Source: Streptomyces fagopyri (GTDB lineage: Bacteria; Actinomycetota; Actinomycetes; Streptomycetales; Streptomycetaceae). Taken from it: a DNA stretch of 64,000 nt. The DNA lies in assembly GCF_009498275.1 (NCBI RefSeq), contig NZ_CP045643.1, positions 4,402,001-4,466,000 of the forward strand, given 5' to 3'. Positions within the stretch are counted from its first letter, which is position 1. Each line of letters opens with the position of its first letter. The notes below the pieces were generated by a model. The model was not told the DNA's origin. It ran no database searches and worked only from the letters and a program-made list of their open reading frames with translations. Positions 31,826 to 40,104 of the stretch are shown here, piece after piece. A program made the translations under genes and the position numbers.

Positions 31826-32800
31826 ATGAGAGCCAATCGGTCCCGGGTCATAACGATCGCAACAATTCTGCTGGTTGTCGCCGGTCTCGCCGGTGGCCTC
31901 ACCGCGCTGGTCCGCAGCACCCGCGACGACACGGCCGACACGGGCCGGCCGACTCCGGGGGGCGGCGCGCAGATCGACCTGATGCGCGCGGTCACGGACT
32001 ACACCAGCCGGTTCGGGCCCGACCAGGGTTATCGGCGACCCGGCCGGGCCGACCGCGAGGACATTGTCACCGGGGTCGGCCTGTTGCTCGACGGTCACCG
32101 CAAACAGGCGGAAAAGCAACTTCAGCAACGTGATTTCACCGTGCGCACCGTCGTCGACCGGACCTCCGGCCATCGCTACGCCGAGGTGGCCGACCGCACC
32201 GACAGCGCCGTGACACCCCGTGGCTGGGGCCGCGTCTACATAGATCTGGACCACCGTCCGAACTGGTCCGTGCAGGTCCCGCACCCGGTCTTCGACCGGG
32301 GTACGGAGCAGCTCGGAGTACGGGTCCTACGCGGCTCCCCCGGCGGAGTCCTGGTGATTGCTGGAGCACATCGCAAAGCCGGAGTCGGTAATTCCGCCGA
32401 TGTGGCGCACCGCCGGGACACGGTCTTCCACGCCATCTGCGCCGAGCTGGCCCGTCGCGGCATGCCCGGGATCCAGCTGCACGGCTTCGCCACCGCCTCC
32501 GCACCCGGCTACGACGTCGTCACCTCCACCGGCGCCGGCTCGGCGGGCCGGCAGGATGGCCGGGACCTGGCGGACACCCTGGGCACGCACGGCTTCCGGG
32601 TCTGCCGGGCGTGGGTACGGTCCTGTCCGCTGGAAGGCCTGACGAACATGCAGGGCCGGGTCGCCGACGACGACCATGTGGCTTTCCTGCACGTCGAGTT
32701 CTCCCCCACGGCCCGCGCCGGCGGGCGGCCCGCCGAACGGGCGGCGGCCGCGGTCGCCGACATCACGCGCGACTGGGCGAAGAGACCCGCGGCGCACTGA
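31826..32800 (+). CDS. Membrane-anchored protein divergent from capA, unknown
   Basis: A 324-residue protein with one N-terminal transmembrane segment (~8-28) and an extracytoplasmic domain. Conserved-looking motifs are VQVPHPVFDRGTEQLG, LVIAGAHRKAG, DVAHRRDTVFH and LHGFA; His and Asp clusters hint at a metal hydrolase, but I do not recognise the family. Two Cys near residues 264-272 may form a disulfide. It starts 20 bases from the capA start on the other strand. A role in processing gamma-glutamyl polymer is a guess from context. It does not match the PghP/YmaC poly-gamma-glutamate hydrolase fold as I know it. Confidence 0.75.
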   Translation: MRANRSRVITIATILLVVAGLAGGLTALVRSTRDDTADTGRPTPGGGAQIDLMRAVTDYTSRFGPDQGYRRPGRADREDIVTGVGLLLDGHRKQAEKQLQQRDFTVRTVVDRTSGHRYAEVADRTDSAVTPRGWGRVYIDLDHRPNWSVQVPHPVFDRGTEQLGVRVLRGSPGGVLVIAGAHRKAGVGNSADVAHRRDTVFHAICAELARRGMPGIQLHGFATASAPGYDVVTSTGAGSAGRQDGRDLADTLGTHGFRVCRAWVRSCPLEGLTNMQGRVADDDHVAFLHVEFSPTARAGGRPAERAAAAVADITRDWAKRPAAH

Positions 32801-33128
32801 GTCCGCCGCCCGGCCGTCCCTGCGCGACCACGCCGTCGAAGAGCACCTCCGTGACGGCACGCAAGACCGCCGCACGTGGGAAGCGGGGCGCGGGACAGCG
32901 CGGCGCGGGAAGGCCGCGCGCGGGACTGCGGGGCGCAGGGATGCCGCCCGCGAGAAGGCCGCGCCCACGACGGAGGGTGTCGCCGCGCCTCGGGGGCGAG
33001 ATCGAGCCGCTCGGGCTGAGGCTCCTCGTGGCGGGCGGCCGTATGGAACCAGGCGTCGCCGTGCGGCACTCTTCTCCCTTGTGGCGACCCTTCCGTACCA
33101 AAGTCCGTCGACCGAGACCGCCGCGCAC
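32801..33128. other. GC-rich spacer before the channel gene
   Basis: About 330 bases of extreme GC content with repeated GCGCGGGA/AGGCCGCGCG segments. The channel frame is open through it but the translation is Arg/Ala-rich and without domain character, so I treat it as non-coding leader; the true start could lie a little upstream of 33129. Confidence 0.4.
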
Positions 33129-35078
33129 ATGGTGGTGGCCGGGGACGACGCCCTGGCGCACCGGCTCGCCGCGGAACTGCGCGGTGTCTACGGCGAGCGG
33201 GTGACCCTCGTCGTACCGCCCGCACAGCGCCGCGTACGTCCGCCGGTGGTCGGACGGGCCCGGGGCTCGACCCTGTTCGACCGGGTCTCCGCGGCGGTGA
33301 CCCGGGCCGCCGGGAACGGTGACACGCCGCCCGGCCGTACGGCCGAACCACCGGGCTCCGAAAGGGTGTTGGAGGCCACCGAACTCACCGAGGCCGTACT
33401 CGCCGAGGCGGGCGTCGAACGGGCCGCCGCCCTCGCGCTCGTCCATGACGACGACGAGACCAACATCCGGGCAGCGCTCACCGCGCGCCGTCTCAACCCG
33501 CGGCTGCGGCTCGTCATCCGGCTCTACAACCGGCGTCTCGGCGAGCACATCAAGGAACTCCTGGACCAGGCTTCGGCGTTGGCCACCGCCGGGATGGACG
33601 ACGGCACCGCCGGCGGCGGTGCGGGCGGCGCCGGCGGCGGCGGGTTCGACGCGTCCACCACCGTGCTGTCCGACGCCGACACCGCCGCGCCCGCCCTCGC
33701 CGCCACCGCCGTCGCCGGCACCAGCAAGGTCGTCCAGACGGACGGGCTGATGCTGCGGGCCGTGGAACGGCCCCCGCCGGGACCCGGCGAGGTCGCCGAC
33801 CCCGGTCTGTGCACGCTCGCGCTGCTGTCCGCCACGACCAACGACCCGGCCGGGGCCGACGGTTCCGAGAGCAGCGGTCCGCAGGGGCCCCGACTGCTGC
33901 CCGACGAACGGGCGGTGGCCGCCGCGACCGGGCGCGGGACCGTCGTCCTGGAGACCGTGTCCTACACCGGTCCTGCGGTGTCCGGCGGGCGCAGCGTCCT
34001 GCCCTTCGCCTCACTGCTGTCGCGTCGGCTGCGCTGGTCGTTCGCCGGGCTGGTGGGGTGCGTGATCGGACTGGCGATCGCCTCGATGGCCGTCACCAGG
34101 GAGCAGCCGCTCCAGGCGACCTATCTGACACTGCTCGACCTCTTCGCCATCAACAATCCCGCCATCGGGCAACCGGCCGGGCGGCAGGTCCTCCAGCTCT
34201 TCTCCGGGCTCGTCGGGCTGCTGCTGCTTCCGGTGCTGCTCGCCGCCGTGCTGGAGGCGCTGGGTACGTTCCGCAGCGGGTCCGCGTTGCGCAAGCCGCC
34301 GCGGGGGCTGTCCGGGCACGTGGTGCTGCTCGGCGTCGGCAAGATCGGTACGCGGGTGCTCGCGCGCCTGCGGGAGCTGAACATTCCCGTGGTGTGCGTG
34401 GAGGCCGACCCCGAGGCGCGGGGGCTGGCGATGGCGCGGCGGCTTCGGGTGCCGGTGGTGCTCGGCGATGTGACCCAGGAAGGTGTGCTGGAGGCCGCGA
34501 AGATCCATCGGGCGCACGCGTTGCTCGCGCTGACCAGCGCGGACACCACGAATCTGGAGGCGGCCCTGTACGCCCGTACGGTGCGGCCCGATCTGCGGGT
34601 GGTGCTGCGGCTGTACGACGACGACTTCGCGACCGCCGTGTACCGGACCCTGCGGGCCGCGCATCCGCAGGCCCTCACGCGCAGCCGCAGTGTGTCGCAC
34701 CTGGCCGCGCCCGCGTTCGCCGGGGCGATGATGGGGCGGCAGATCCTCGGGGCGATCCCGGTCGAACGGCGGGTGCTGCTGTTCGCGGCCATCGAGGTGG
34801 GCGGGCACGCGCAGTTGGAGGGACGGACCGTGGGAGAGGCGTTCCGGGCGGGGTCGTGGCGGGTGCTCGCGCTGGAGACGGGGGTCGGGGGACGGCGCGG
34901 GGATCCGGCGGGCGGAGTGGCGGGCGGCGGGGTGACGCGGCGGGCGCCGAGCGGGCTCGTCTGGGATCTTCCCTCCTCCTATGTGCTGCGGGCGGAGGAT
35001 CGGGTGGTGCTGGCGGCCACTCGGCGGGGGCTCGCGGAGTTGCTGGGGCGGCGGGCCCGGGAGCGGTCCGAGCCGTAG
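33129..35078 (+). CDS. Two-RCK NAD-binding ion-channel protein
   Basis: A 649-residue protein with a TrkA-N/RCK-like domain at each end and a two-helix membrane part between. The first domain starts MVVAGDDALAHRLAAEL; the membrane part is near residues 300-375; the second domain contains HVVLLGVGKIGTRVLARL, a GxGxxG dinucleotide site, and DVTQEGVLEAA. This CASTOR/POLLUX-like order suggests a K+ (or Ca2+) channel gated by nucleotide. The loop between helices lacks a clear TVGYG filter. Low-complexity Gly/Ala inserts interrupt the first domain. The start is uncertain: no ribosome site is obvious. Confidence 0.82.
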   Translation: MVVAGDDALAHRLAAELRGVYGERVTLVVPPAQRRVRPPVVGRARGSTLFDRVSAAVTRAAGNGDTPPGRTAEPPGSERVLEATELTEAVLAEAGVERAAALALVHDDDETNIRAALTARRLNPRLRLVIRLYNRRLGEHIKELLDQASALATAGMDDGTAGGGAGGAGGGGFDASTTVLSDADTAAPALAATAVAGTSKVVQTDGLMLRAVERPPPGPGEVADPGLCTLALLSATTNDPAGADGSESSGPQGPRLLPDERAVAAATGRGTVVLETVSYTGPAVSGGRSVLPFASLLSRRLRWSFAGLVGCVIGLAIASMAVTREQPLQATYLTLLDLFAINNPAIGQPAGRQVLQLFSGLVGLLLLPVLLAAVLEALGTFRSGSALRKPPRGLSGHVVLLGVGKIGTRVLARLRELNIPVVCVEADPEARGLAMARRLRVPVVLGDVTQEGVLEAAKIHRAHALLALTSADTTNLEAALYARTVRPDLRVVLRLYDDDFATAVYRTLRAAHPQALTRSRSVSHLAAPAFAGAMMGRQILGAIPVERRVLLFAAIEVGGHAQLEGRTVGEAFRAGSWRVLALETGVGGRRGDPAGGVAGGGVTRRAPSGLVWDLPSSYVLRAEDRVVLAATRRGLAELLGRRARERSEP

Positions 35079-35160
35079 CCCTCCGGGCGGGGCAGGGCTC
35101 CAAAGGGCACGGCTCCAAGGGGCTGGGCTCCAAGGGGAACGGGAGGGCCCCAGGCGGTGT

Positions 35161-35231
35161 GCAGGGGGCGCCGCCCCTGCCCGTCCCGTCCCCCTGGGGC
35201 TCCGCCCCGGATCCCACCGGGGCTCCGCCCC
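35161..35231 (+). terminator. Hairpin cluster between convergent genes
   Basis: Three hairpins in a row: GCAGGGG/CCCCTGC (35161-35180) and two copies of GGGGC-TCC-GCCCC (35196-35208, 35219-35231). The last type is a common streptomycete intergenic hairpin. Upstream, CTCCAAGGGG-type segments repeat three times (35098-35145). Confidence 0.6.
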
Positions 35232-35267
35232 TGGAGCCCGGTGGGTCCGCTGTCCGGGAGTGTCCTG

Positions 35268-37142
35268 TCAGTGCGGAAGGTGGGTCCGGGCGAAGTTCAG
35301 TTCCAGGTGGACCTGTTTGATGCGTTCGCCGACGACCAGGGAGCCGTGGCCGGCGTCGTAGCGGTAGACCTCGTGGACGGCACCTCGGGAGGCGAGACGG
35401 TCGACGTAGTTCTCGACCTGGCGGATGGGGCAGCGGGGGTCGTTCACGCCGGCCGAGATGTAGACGGGGGCCTTGACGGCGTCGACGTACGTCAGGGGTG
35501 AGGACGCCTCGAAGCGCTCGGGGACCTCCTCCGGGGTGCCGCCCAGCAGGGTGCGGTCCATGGCCTTCAGCGCCTCCATCTCGTCGTGGTACGCCGTGAC
35601 GTAGTCCGCGACCGGGACGGCGGCGATGCCGAGGGTCCAGGCGTCCGGCTGGGTGCCGAGCCCCAGCAGCGTGAGGTAGCCGCCCCAGGACCCGCCGGTG
35701 AGGATCAGCCGCTCCGGGTCGGCGAGTCCGGACGTCACCGCCCACTCGCGGACCGCCGCGATGTCCTCCAGCTCGATGAGGCCGACCCGGTGCTTGAGGG
35801 CGTCCGTCCACTCCCGTCCGTACCCGGTGGAACCCCGGTAGTTGACCCGCACCACCGCGTACCCGTGGTCCACCCAGGCCGCCGGGCCCGCGGCGAAGGA
35901 ATCGCTGTCGTGCCAGGTCGGGCCGCCGTGGATGTCGAAGACGGTGGGCAGCGGCCCCGTCGTCCCCGCCGGCTTCTGGATCAGCGCGTGCACCCTGCCG
36001 CCGGGGCCCTCCACCCAGACGTCCTCCACCGGGACCGAACCCGGGGACTTCAGGCCGGGGGGATCGAGGACGACCCCGCCGGCCGTCGAACGCACCGACG
36101 ACGGTTCGGCCGCCGACGACCACAGGTACTCCACGCTGCCGTCCGGGCGGGCCGTCGCTCCGGACACCGTGCCCGCGGGGGTGGGCACGCGGACCAGCTC
36201 GGCGGACGCCAGGTCGTAGCGCCACAGGTCACTGCGGGCCTCGAAGCCGTGCGCGATCAGCAACGCCGAACCGTCCGGATACCACTCGGCGCCCACGTCG
36301 CCGGGCAGGTCGAGGGACAGGTCCGTCTCCTCGCCCGTCGCGACGTCCCACACCAGCGGCTCCCAACGGCCGCGCCGCTGATGCCCGATGAGCAGCCGGG
36401 TGTCCCCGTCGACCGGGGCGAAGCCCAGCACCTCCAGGCCCAGCTCGACCGTGCCGCCCTTGCTGTCGTCGAGCTCGGCGACCGTCGAACCGTCCGGGCG
36501 CAGCACCCGCAGGGCCGAGTGCATCGCGTCGCCGTGCTCGGTGTGCTCCACGGCGATCAGGGAGCCGTCGTGGGAGAGGTCGCCGACGCCGGCCGACTCC
36601 CGGTGGCGGTAGATCTCCACGGGTTCCTCGCCGGACCGGACCAGGTGGATCGTCGACCCCTCCTCGTCCGTCGAGCGGCCCACGACCGCCGTCCGCCCGT
36701 CCCGGCCGATGGCGAGTCCCCCGGGGTAGGAGGGCTCCAGTCCCGGTGCCGCGGGCTCGTCCACGCCCGCGGCACCGGCGGTCGCGGCTGTGGAAGCGGC
36801 GTCCGCGGAGCCGTCCGCGGAGCCGTCCGCGGCGAAACGGCGGCGGCGCCAGATGCCGAACTCGTCACCGTCCTTGTCGTCGAACCACCAGATCCATTCG
36901 CCGTCCGGGGAGAGCACCCCGTCCGTCGTACCGTTCGCCCTGTCGGTGATCTGGCGCTGCTCGCCCGTCTCGCGGTCCCACGTGTACAGCTCGTAGGTTC
37001 CCGTCGCGTTGGAGACGAACAGCGAGCGGTGCGGGGCGTCCTCCGCCCAGTCCGGCAGCGACACCTTCGGTGCCCTGAAGCGCTTCTCCCAGTCGGGCAT
37101 GGCCGCCTGCTGCTGCTCGACGGACCCGTTGCTCTCAGTCAT
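35268..37142 (-). CDS. S9 family serine peptidase (acylaminoacyl/prolyl oligopeptidase-like)
   Basis: A 624-residue prolyl-oligopeptidase family enzyme. An N-terminal beta-propeller (~30-370) restricts access to the C-terminal alpha/beta hydrolase, whose motifs are FDIHGGPTWHD (oxyanion), the nucleophile GGSWGGYLT and the catalytic His in YDAGHGSLV. There is no signal peptide, so it is cytoplasmic. A low-complexity Ala/Gly insert occurs near residues 105-130. The ATG at 37142 has a CACTAT -10 box 6 nt upstream, fitting a leaderless message; a DnaA box is 52 nt upstream. Confidence 0.93.
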   Translation of the reverse strand: MTESNGSVEQQQAAMPDWEKRFRAPKVSLPDWAEDAPHRSLFVSNATGTYELYTWDRETGEQRQITDRANGTTDGVLSPDGEWIWWFDDKDGDEFGIWRRRRFAADGSADGSADAASTAATAGAAGVDEPAAPGLEPSYPGGLAIGRDGRTAVVGRSTDEEGSTIHLVRSGEEPVEIYRHRESAGVGDLSHDGSLIAVEHTEHGDAMHSALRVLRPDGSTVAELDDSKGGTVELGLEVLGFAPVDGDTRLLIGHQRRGRWEPLVWDVATGEETDLSLDLPGDVGAEWYPDGSALLIAHGFEARSDLWRYDLASAELVRVPTPAGTVSGATARPDGSVEYLWSSAAEPSSVRSTAGGVVLDPPGLKSPGSVPVEDVWVEGPGGRVHALIQKPAGTTGPLPTVFDIHGGPTWHDSDSFAAGPAAWVDHGYAVVRVNYRGSTGYGREWTDALKHRVGLIELEDIAAVREWAVTSGLADPERLILTGGSWGGYLTLLGLGTQPDAWTLGIAAVPVADYVTAYHDEMEALKAMDRTLLGGTPEEVPERFEASSPLTYVDAVKAPVYISAGVNDPRCPIRQVENYVDRLASRGAVHEVYRYDAGHGSLVVGERIKQVHLELNFARTHLPH

Positions 37143-37148
37143 GGCCCC

Positions 37149-37154
37149 ATAGTG
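37149..37154 (-). promoter_or_regulatory. -10 box of leaderless S9 peptidase gene
   Basis: CACTAT ends 6 nt before the ATG at 37142. Confidence 0.45.
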
Positions 37155-37193
37155 CCTGGCCCGCCCGCGTTCGCGCCGACGAGGTCCCCAGCC

Positions 37194-37202
37194 TGTGGAC
37201 AA
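37194..37202 (-). promoter_or_regulatory. Perfect DnaA box TTGTCCACA upstream of the S9 peptidase
   Basis: Exact DnaA box on the minus strand, 51 nt before the start codon, in the gene's orientation. Confidence 0.5.
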
Positions 37203-37305
37203 CTCCGTCCGCAACCCTCCGCCCGTCCCGGCCGGCGACCGGTGCCGGACGGGCGGGAGCGGACGGGGGACCGGCCCCGGAGCCCGGCCGCGCGCGGCGG
37301 CACCG

Positions 37306-37311
37306 TACCTT
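37306..37311 (+). promoter_or_regulatory. -10 box of leaderless SURF1 gene
   Basis: TACCTT ends 7 nt before the GTG at 37319. Confidence 0.45.
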
Positions 37312-37318
37312 TGAGGTC

Positions 37319-38185
37319 GTGTACCGGTTCCTGCTGACGCCCCGCTGGTGGGGGATCAACGTCTTCGTGCTGTTGGCCATCCCCTTCTGCGTCTTCATGG
37401 GGTCATGGCAGTTGAGCCGGTTCGAGGCTCGGGTCCAGGACCAGCGCGACGCCGGTGAGCAGGCCGCGGCCGCGAAGACGGACCCGGCCCGGCCGCTGCG
37501 CGAGCTGCTGCCCGTCGACAAGAACACGTCCGGCAAGCAGGCGGTCGCCACCGGCCGGTACGGCAAGCAGCTGCTGGTGCCGGACCGCGAACTGGACGGC
37601 AGGAACGGGTACTACGTGCTGACGCTGCTGCGGACCGACGGCGGCCAGGCGCTGCCCGTCGTCCGGGGCTGGCTGCCCGGTACCGCGGATTCCGCGAAGG
37701 CACCGGCCGTCCCGGCCGGCGAGGTGACCGTGACGGGCGCGCTGCAGGTCTCCGAGAGCCCGGGGGCGAACGGGGTGAGCGCCGCCGGCGGGCTTCCCGA
37801 GGGGCAGACCGGCGCGATCAGCTCGGCGTCACTGGTGAACCTGGTGCCGTACAAGGTCTACGACGCCTGGATCACCCTCGCGAAGGCCGACAGCGGGATG
37901 ACGGCGGTGCCCGCGACCGCGCCGCAGGGCACCGGCCTGGACCTCAAGGCGTTCCAGAACCTCGGCTACACCGGTGAGTGGTTCGTCTTCGCGGGCTTCG
38001 TCGTCTTCATGTGGTTCCGGCTGCTGCGCCGCGAGGCCGAGTTCGCGCGGGACGCGGAGCTCGGTCTGGTCCCCTCCGAGGGAACGGACCACGAACGGGA
38101 CCGTGAGCGGGACCCGGAGCACGAGCGGGACGGAAGCCCCGACGAGAATCCGGCCCGGGACGCCGCCGGGACCCCGGTCCCGTAG
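37319..38185 (+). CDS. SURF1-family cytochrome oxidase assembly protein
   Basis: A 288-residue SURF1 (SURF1/Shy1) protein, which helps insert heme A or otherwise assemble the aa3 cytochrome c oxidase. It has the family layout of one transmembrane helix at each end (~12-32 and ~223-240) around an outer domain, with LTPRWWGINVF, GSWQLSRFE and PVVRGWLPG as markers. The cytoplasmic tail is an acidic/Arg repeat (DHERDRERDPEHERDG) of no known role. Its stop codon lies inside a 38-bp tandem repeat. Confidence 0.9.
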   Translation: MYRFLLTPRWWGINVFVLLAIPFCVFMGSWQLSRFEARVQDQRDAGEQAAAAKTDPARPLRELLPVDKNTSGKQAVATGRYGKQLLVPDRELDGRNGYYVLTLLRTDGGQALPVVRGWLPGTADSAKAPAVPAGEVTVTGALQVSESPGANGVSAAGGLPEGQTGAISSASLVNLVPYKVYDAWITLAKADSGMTAVPATAPQGTGLDLKAFQNLGYTGEWFVFAGFVVFMWFRLLRREAEFARDAELGLVPSEGTDHERDRERDPEHERDGSPDENPARDAAGTPVP

Positions 38186-38245
38186 ATCCCGGACCCGTCG
38201 ATTCCCGGACCCCGGTCCCGTAGATCCCGGACCCGTCGATTCCGG
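38171..38245. repeat. 38-bp tandem repeat across the SURF1 stop codon
   Basis: Copies at 38171-38208 and 38209-38245 (one base shorter), beginning ACCCCGGTCCCGTAGATCCC, then a partial third copy. The stop codon TAG is in the first copy, so a frame-keeping change would extend the protein through the repeat. Confidence 0.8.
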
Positions 38246-38287
38246 ACCCCGGACCCGTAGCCGCCCCGGTCCCGGGCCCGCCCGGGT

Positions 38288-39421
38288 TCAGGACGCCGCC
38301 AGTATCCCCGTCCGGTACACCGTGCCCGCGCACGCGCCGGACACCGTCGTCGAGGCGCTCGCACCCGTGTCCGCCGCGTAGGAGACGGTGACGCTGCCGT
38401 CGGCCACGCCGTCCTCCGTGAGGAACTGGGCCGAGGTGCCCGTGCCGCTGGTGTCCGTGCCGGTGCCGCCGCCCGTGGCCGCGCCCTCCGTGGAACTGGG
38501 GTCCGGCGAGGGCTCGCCCCCACCGGTGGTCGGGCAGGTCTCCGAGGGCACCCAGGCGAACTTCACGACGTACGAGACACTCGGCTGCAGCACCAGCGAG
38601 GCGACCTCCGTGGAGGGGTCGGGCAGGCCGGTGGCCGCGTCGCCCGTCACATGGGTCACCACGCCGATCTTGGACGCGTCCGCCGCACCCTGAGCCAGCG
38701 TGCTGACCGCGCCCCCGCCGCTGACCGTGCAGCTGGTGCCGGAGACGTTCGAGACGCTGAAGGAGCCGTAGACCGCGCCGGCCGAGTCCGGGACGCCCAC
38801 CGTGCTGGTGGCGCCGCCGAGCTGGGCGGCCGTGCACGCGGGCGCGGCGGGTGCCGAGGCCGACGGACCGGGGCCTCCGGTGGCCGCCCCGGTGCTCGTC
38901 CCCTTGCCCTTGTCGGGGGCTCCCGTCCGGCCGTGCTTGCCGTGGTTCTTGGACGTGCCGGAGCCGCCGCCCGCGGTGCTTTCGCCGCCGTCCGGGTTCT
39001 TGCCCTGGCTGGTGCCGCCCTGGGCCTGCGAACTGTTGCCCGCGATGGACGGGTCGGCGTTCGACCCGGAGGCGTTCGAGACGTGCACCAGGGCCGGGAC
39101 GGCCGTACCGATGAACAGCGCGGCGGCGGCCATGCCCACCAGGGCCTGGCGCTTGCGGGCCCTCCGGGCGGGCACCGCGCGGCGCAGATGCTCCAGCGTG
39201 CCGTCGGAGGGTTCGATCTCCTCGACCGCCTGGTGCAGCAGCCGGCGCAGCGCCAGTTCGTCCGCGCCGAGGCTTTCGGGACCCAGGCCGTCCGGGCCCA
39301 GTTCGTCGGGCTGTCCGTCGGGGCCGTGGTTCACAGTTCCGTTCCCAGCGTGCGATTGCCTGTGCTCGTGCTCCGGGCGCCGTTCCTCGTCACGGCGCCG
39401 CGCGTTCTCGTGCCCGCTCAT
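38288..39421 (-). CDS. Sigma-coupled membrane protein with DUF4232-like outer domain
   Basis: A 377-residue protein, coupled by ATGA to the ECF sigma gene. The N-terminal ~100 residues are cytoplasmic with an LRRLLHQAVEEIEP helix, where an anti-sigma region would lie, but no zinc (HxxxCxxC) motif is present. One transmembrane helix (~112-132) is followed by a Gly/Ser/Lys-rich linker and an outer domain with CTAAQLGGATS, SNVSGTSCTVSGGG and VPSETCP, resembling DUF4232. By position and topology it is likely the anti-sigma or sensor partner; that role is inferred. Confidence 0.78.
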   Translation of the reverse strand: MSGHENARRRDEERRPEHEHRQSHAGNGTVNHGPDGQPDELGPDGLGPESLGADELALRRLLHQAVEEIEPSDGTLEHLRRAVPARRARKRQALVGMAAAALFIGTAVPALVHVSNASGSNADPSIAGNSSQAQGGTSQGKNPDGGESTAGGGSGTSKNHGKHGRTGAPDKGKGTSTGAATGGPGPSASAPAAPACTAAQLGGATSTVGVPDSAGAVYGSFSVSNVSGTSCTVSGGGAVSTLAQGAADASKIGVVTHVTGDAATGLPDPSTEVASLVLQPSVSYVVKFAWVPSETCPTTGGGEPSPDPSSTEGAATGGGTGTDTSGTGTSAQFLTEDGVADGSVTVSYAADTGASASTTVSGACAGTVYRTGILAAS

Positions 39422-40104
39422 GCCGGGGCCTCCATGGCCACACGGAGCGCCGCGATGCCGCGCGAGCCGTACGCCTTGACCGAGCCGAGCGATATGCCGA
39501 GGGTCTCGGCGACCTGGGCCTCGGTCATGTCCGCGAAGTAGCGCAGTACGAGAACCTCGCGCTGGCGGCGCTGCAGGCCCTTCATCGCCTTCTTCAGCGC
39601 GTCGCGCTCCAACAGGTCGTAGGCGCCCTCCTCGGCGCTCGCCATGTCGGGCATCGGCTTCGAGAGGAGCTTGAGGCCGAGGATGCGCCGGCGCAGGGCC
39701 GACCGCGAGAGGTTGACGACGGTCTGACGCAGATAGGCGAGCGTCTTCTCCGGGTCGCGGACGCGCTTGCGCGCCGAGTGCACCCGGATGAAGGCCTCCT
39801 GGACGACGTCCTCGCACGAGGCGGTGTCGTCGAGCAGGAGCGCCGCGAGACCCAGGAGCGACCGGTAGTGGGCGCGGTAGGTCTCGGTCAGATGGTCGAC
39901 CGTCGTGCCTGCGGCCGTGCTGCTGTCCTCAGCGCCGTCGCGCTGGCTCGGTATGCGGGCGGGCCGCGCTGCGGGCATGGGCGCGATCACCGGCATGCCG
40001 CCGGACGCGCCGGGGCTGCGGAGTCGGCGGGGTGGACGCAGGGCCGTGCCCCTCGTCTGTACCGCGGTGAATTCGAGTACCTCTGCCACGCCAGTTGGAC
40101 ACAC
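39418..40104 (-). CDS. ECF sigma factor, SigE-family type
   Basis: A 228-residue ECF RNA polymerase sigma factor. Region 2 contains YRSLLGLAALLLDDTASCEDVVQEAFIRV, region 4 the helix-turn-helix MTEAQVAETLGISLGSVKAYGSRG. The GTG at 40104 has an AAGGGGGG ribosome site, placed close; an ATG at 39996 without a good site would remove 36 unconserved-looking residues. It overlaps the membrane-protein gene by 4 nt. Matches S. coelicolor SCO3613 by position, upstream of asd-ask on the same strand but separated by 450 bases. Confidence 0.9.
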   Translation of the reverse strand: MCPTGVAEVLEFTAVQTRGTALRPPRRLRSPGASGGMPVIAPMPAARPARIPSQRDGAEDSSTAAGTTVDHLTETYRAHYRSLLGLAALLLDDTASCEDVVQEAFIRVHSARKRVRDPEKTLAYLRQTVVNLSRSALRRRILGLKLLSKPMPDMASAEEGAYDLLERDALKKAMKGLQRRQREVLVLRYFADMTEAQVAETLGISLGSVKAYGSRGIAALRVAMEAPA

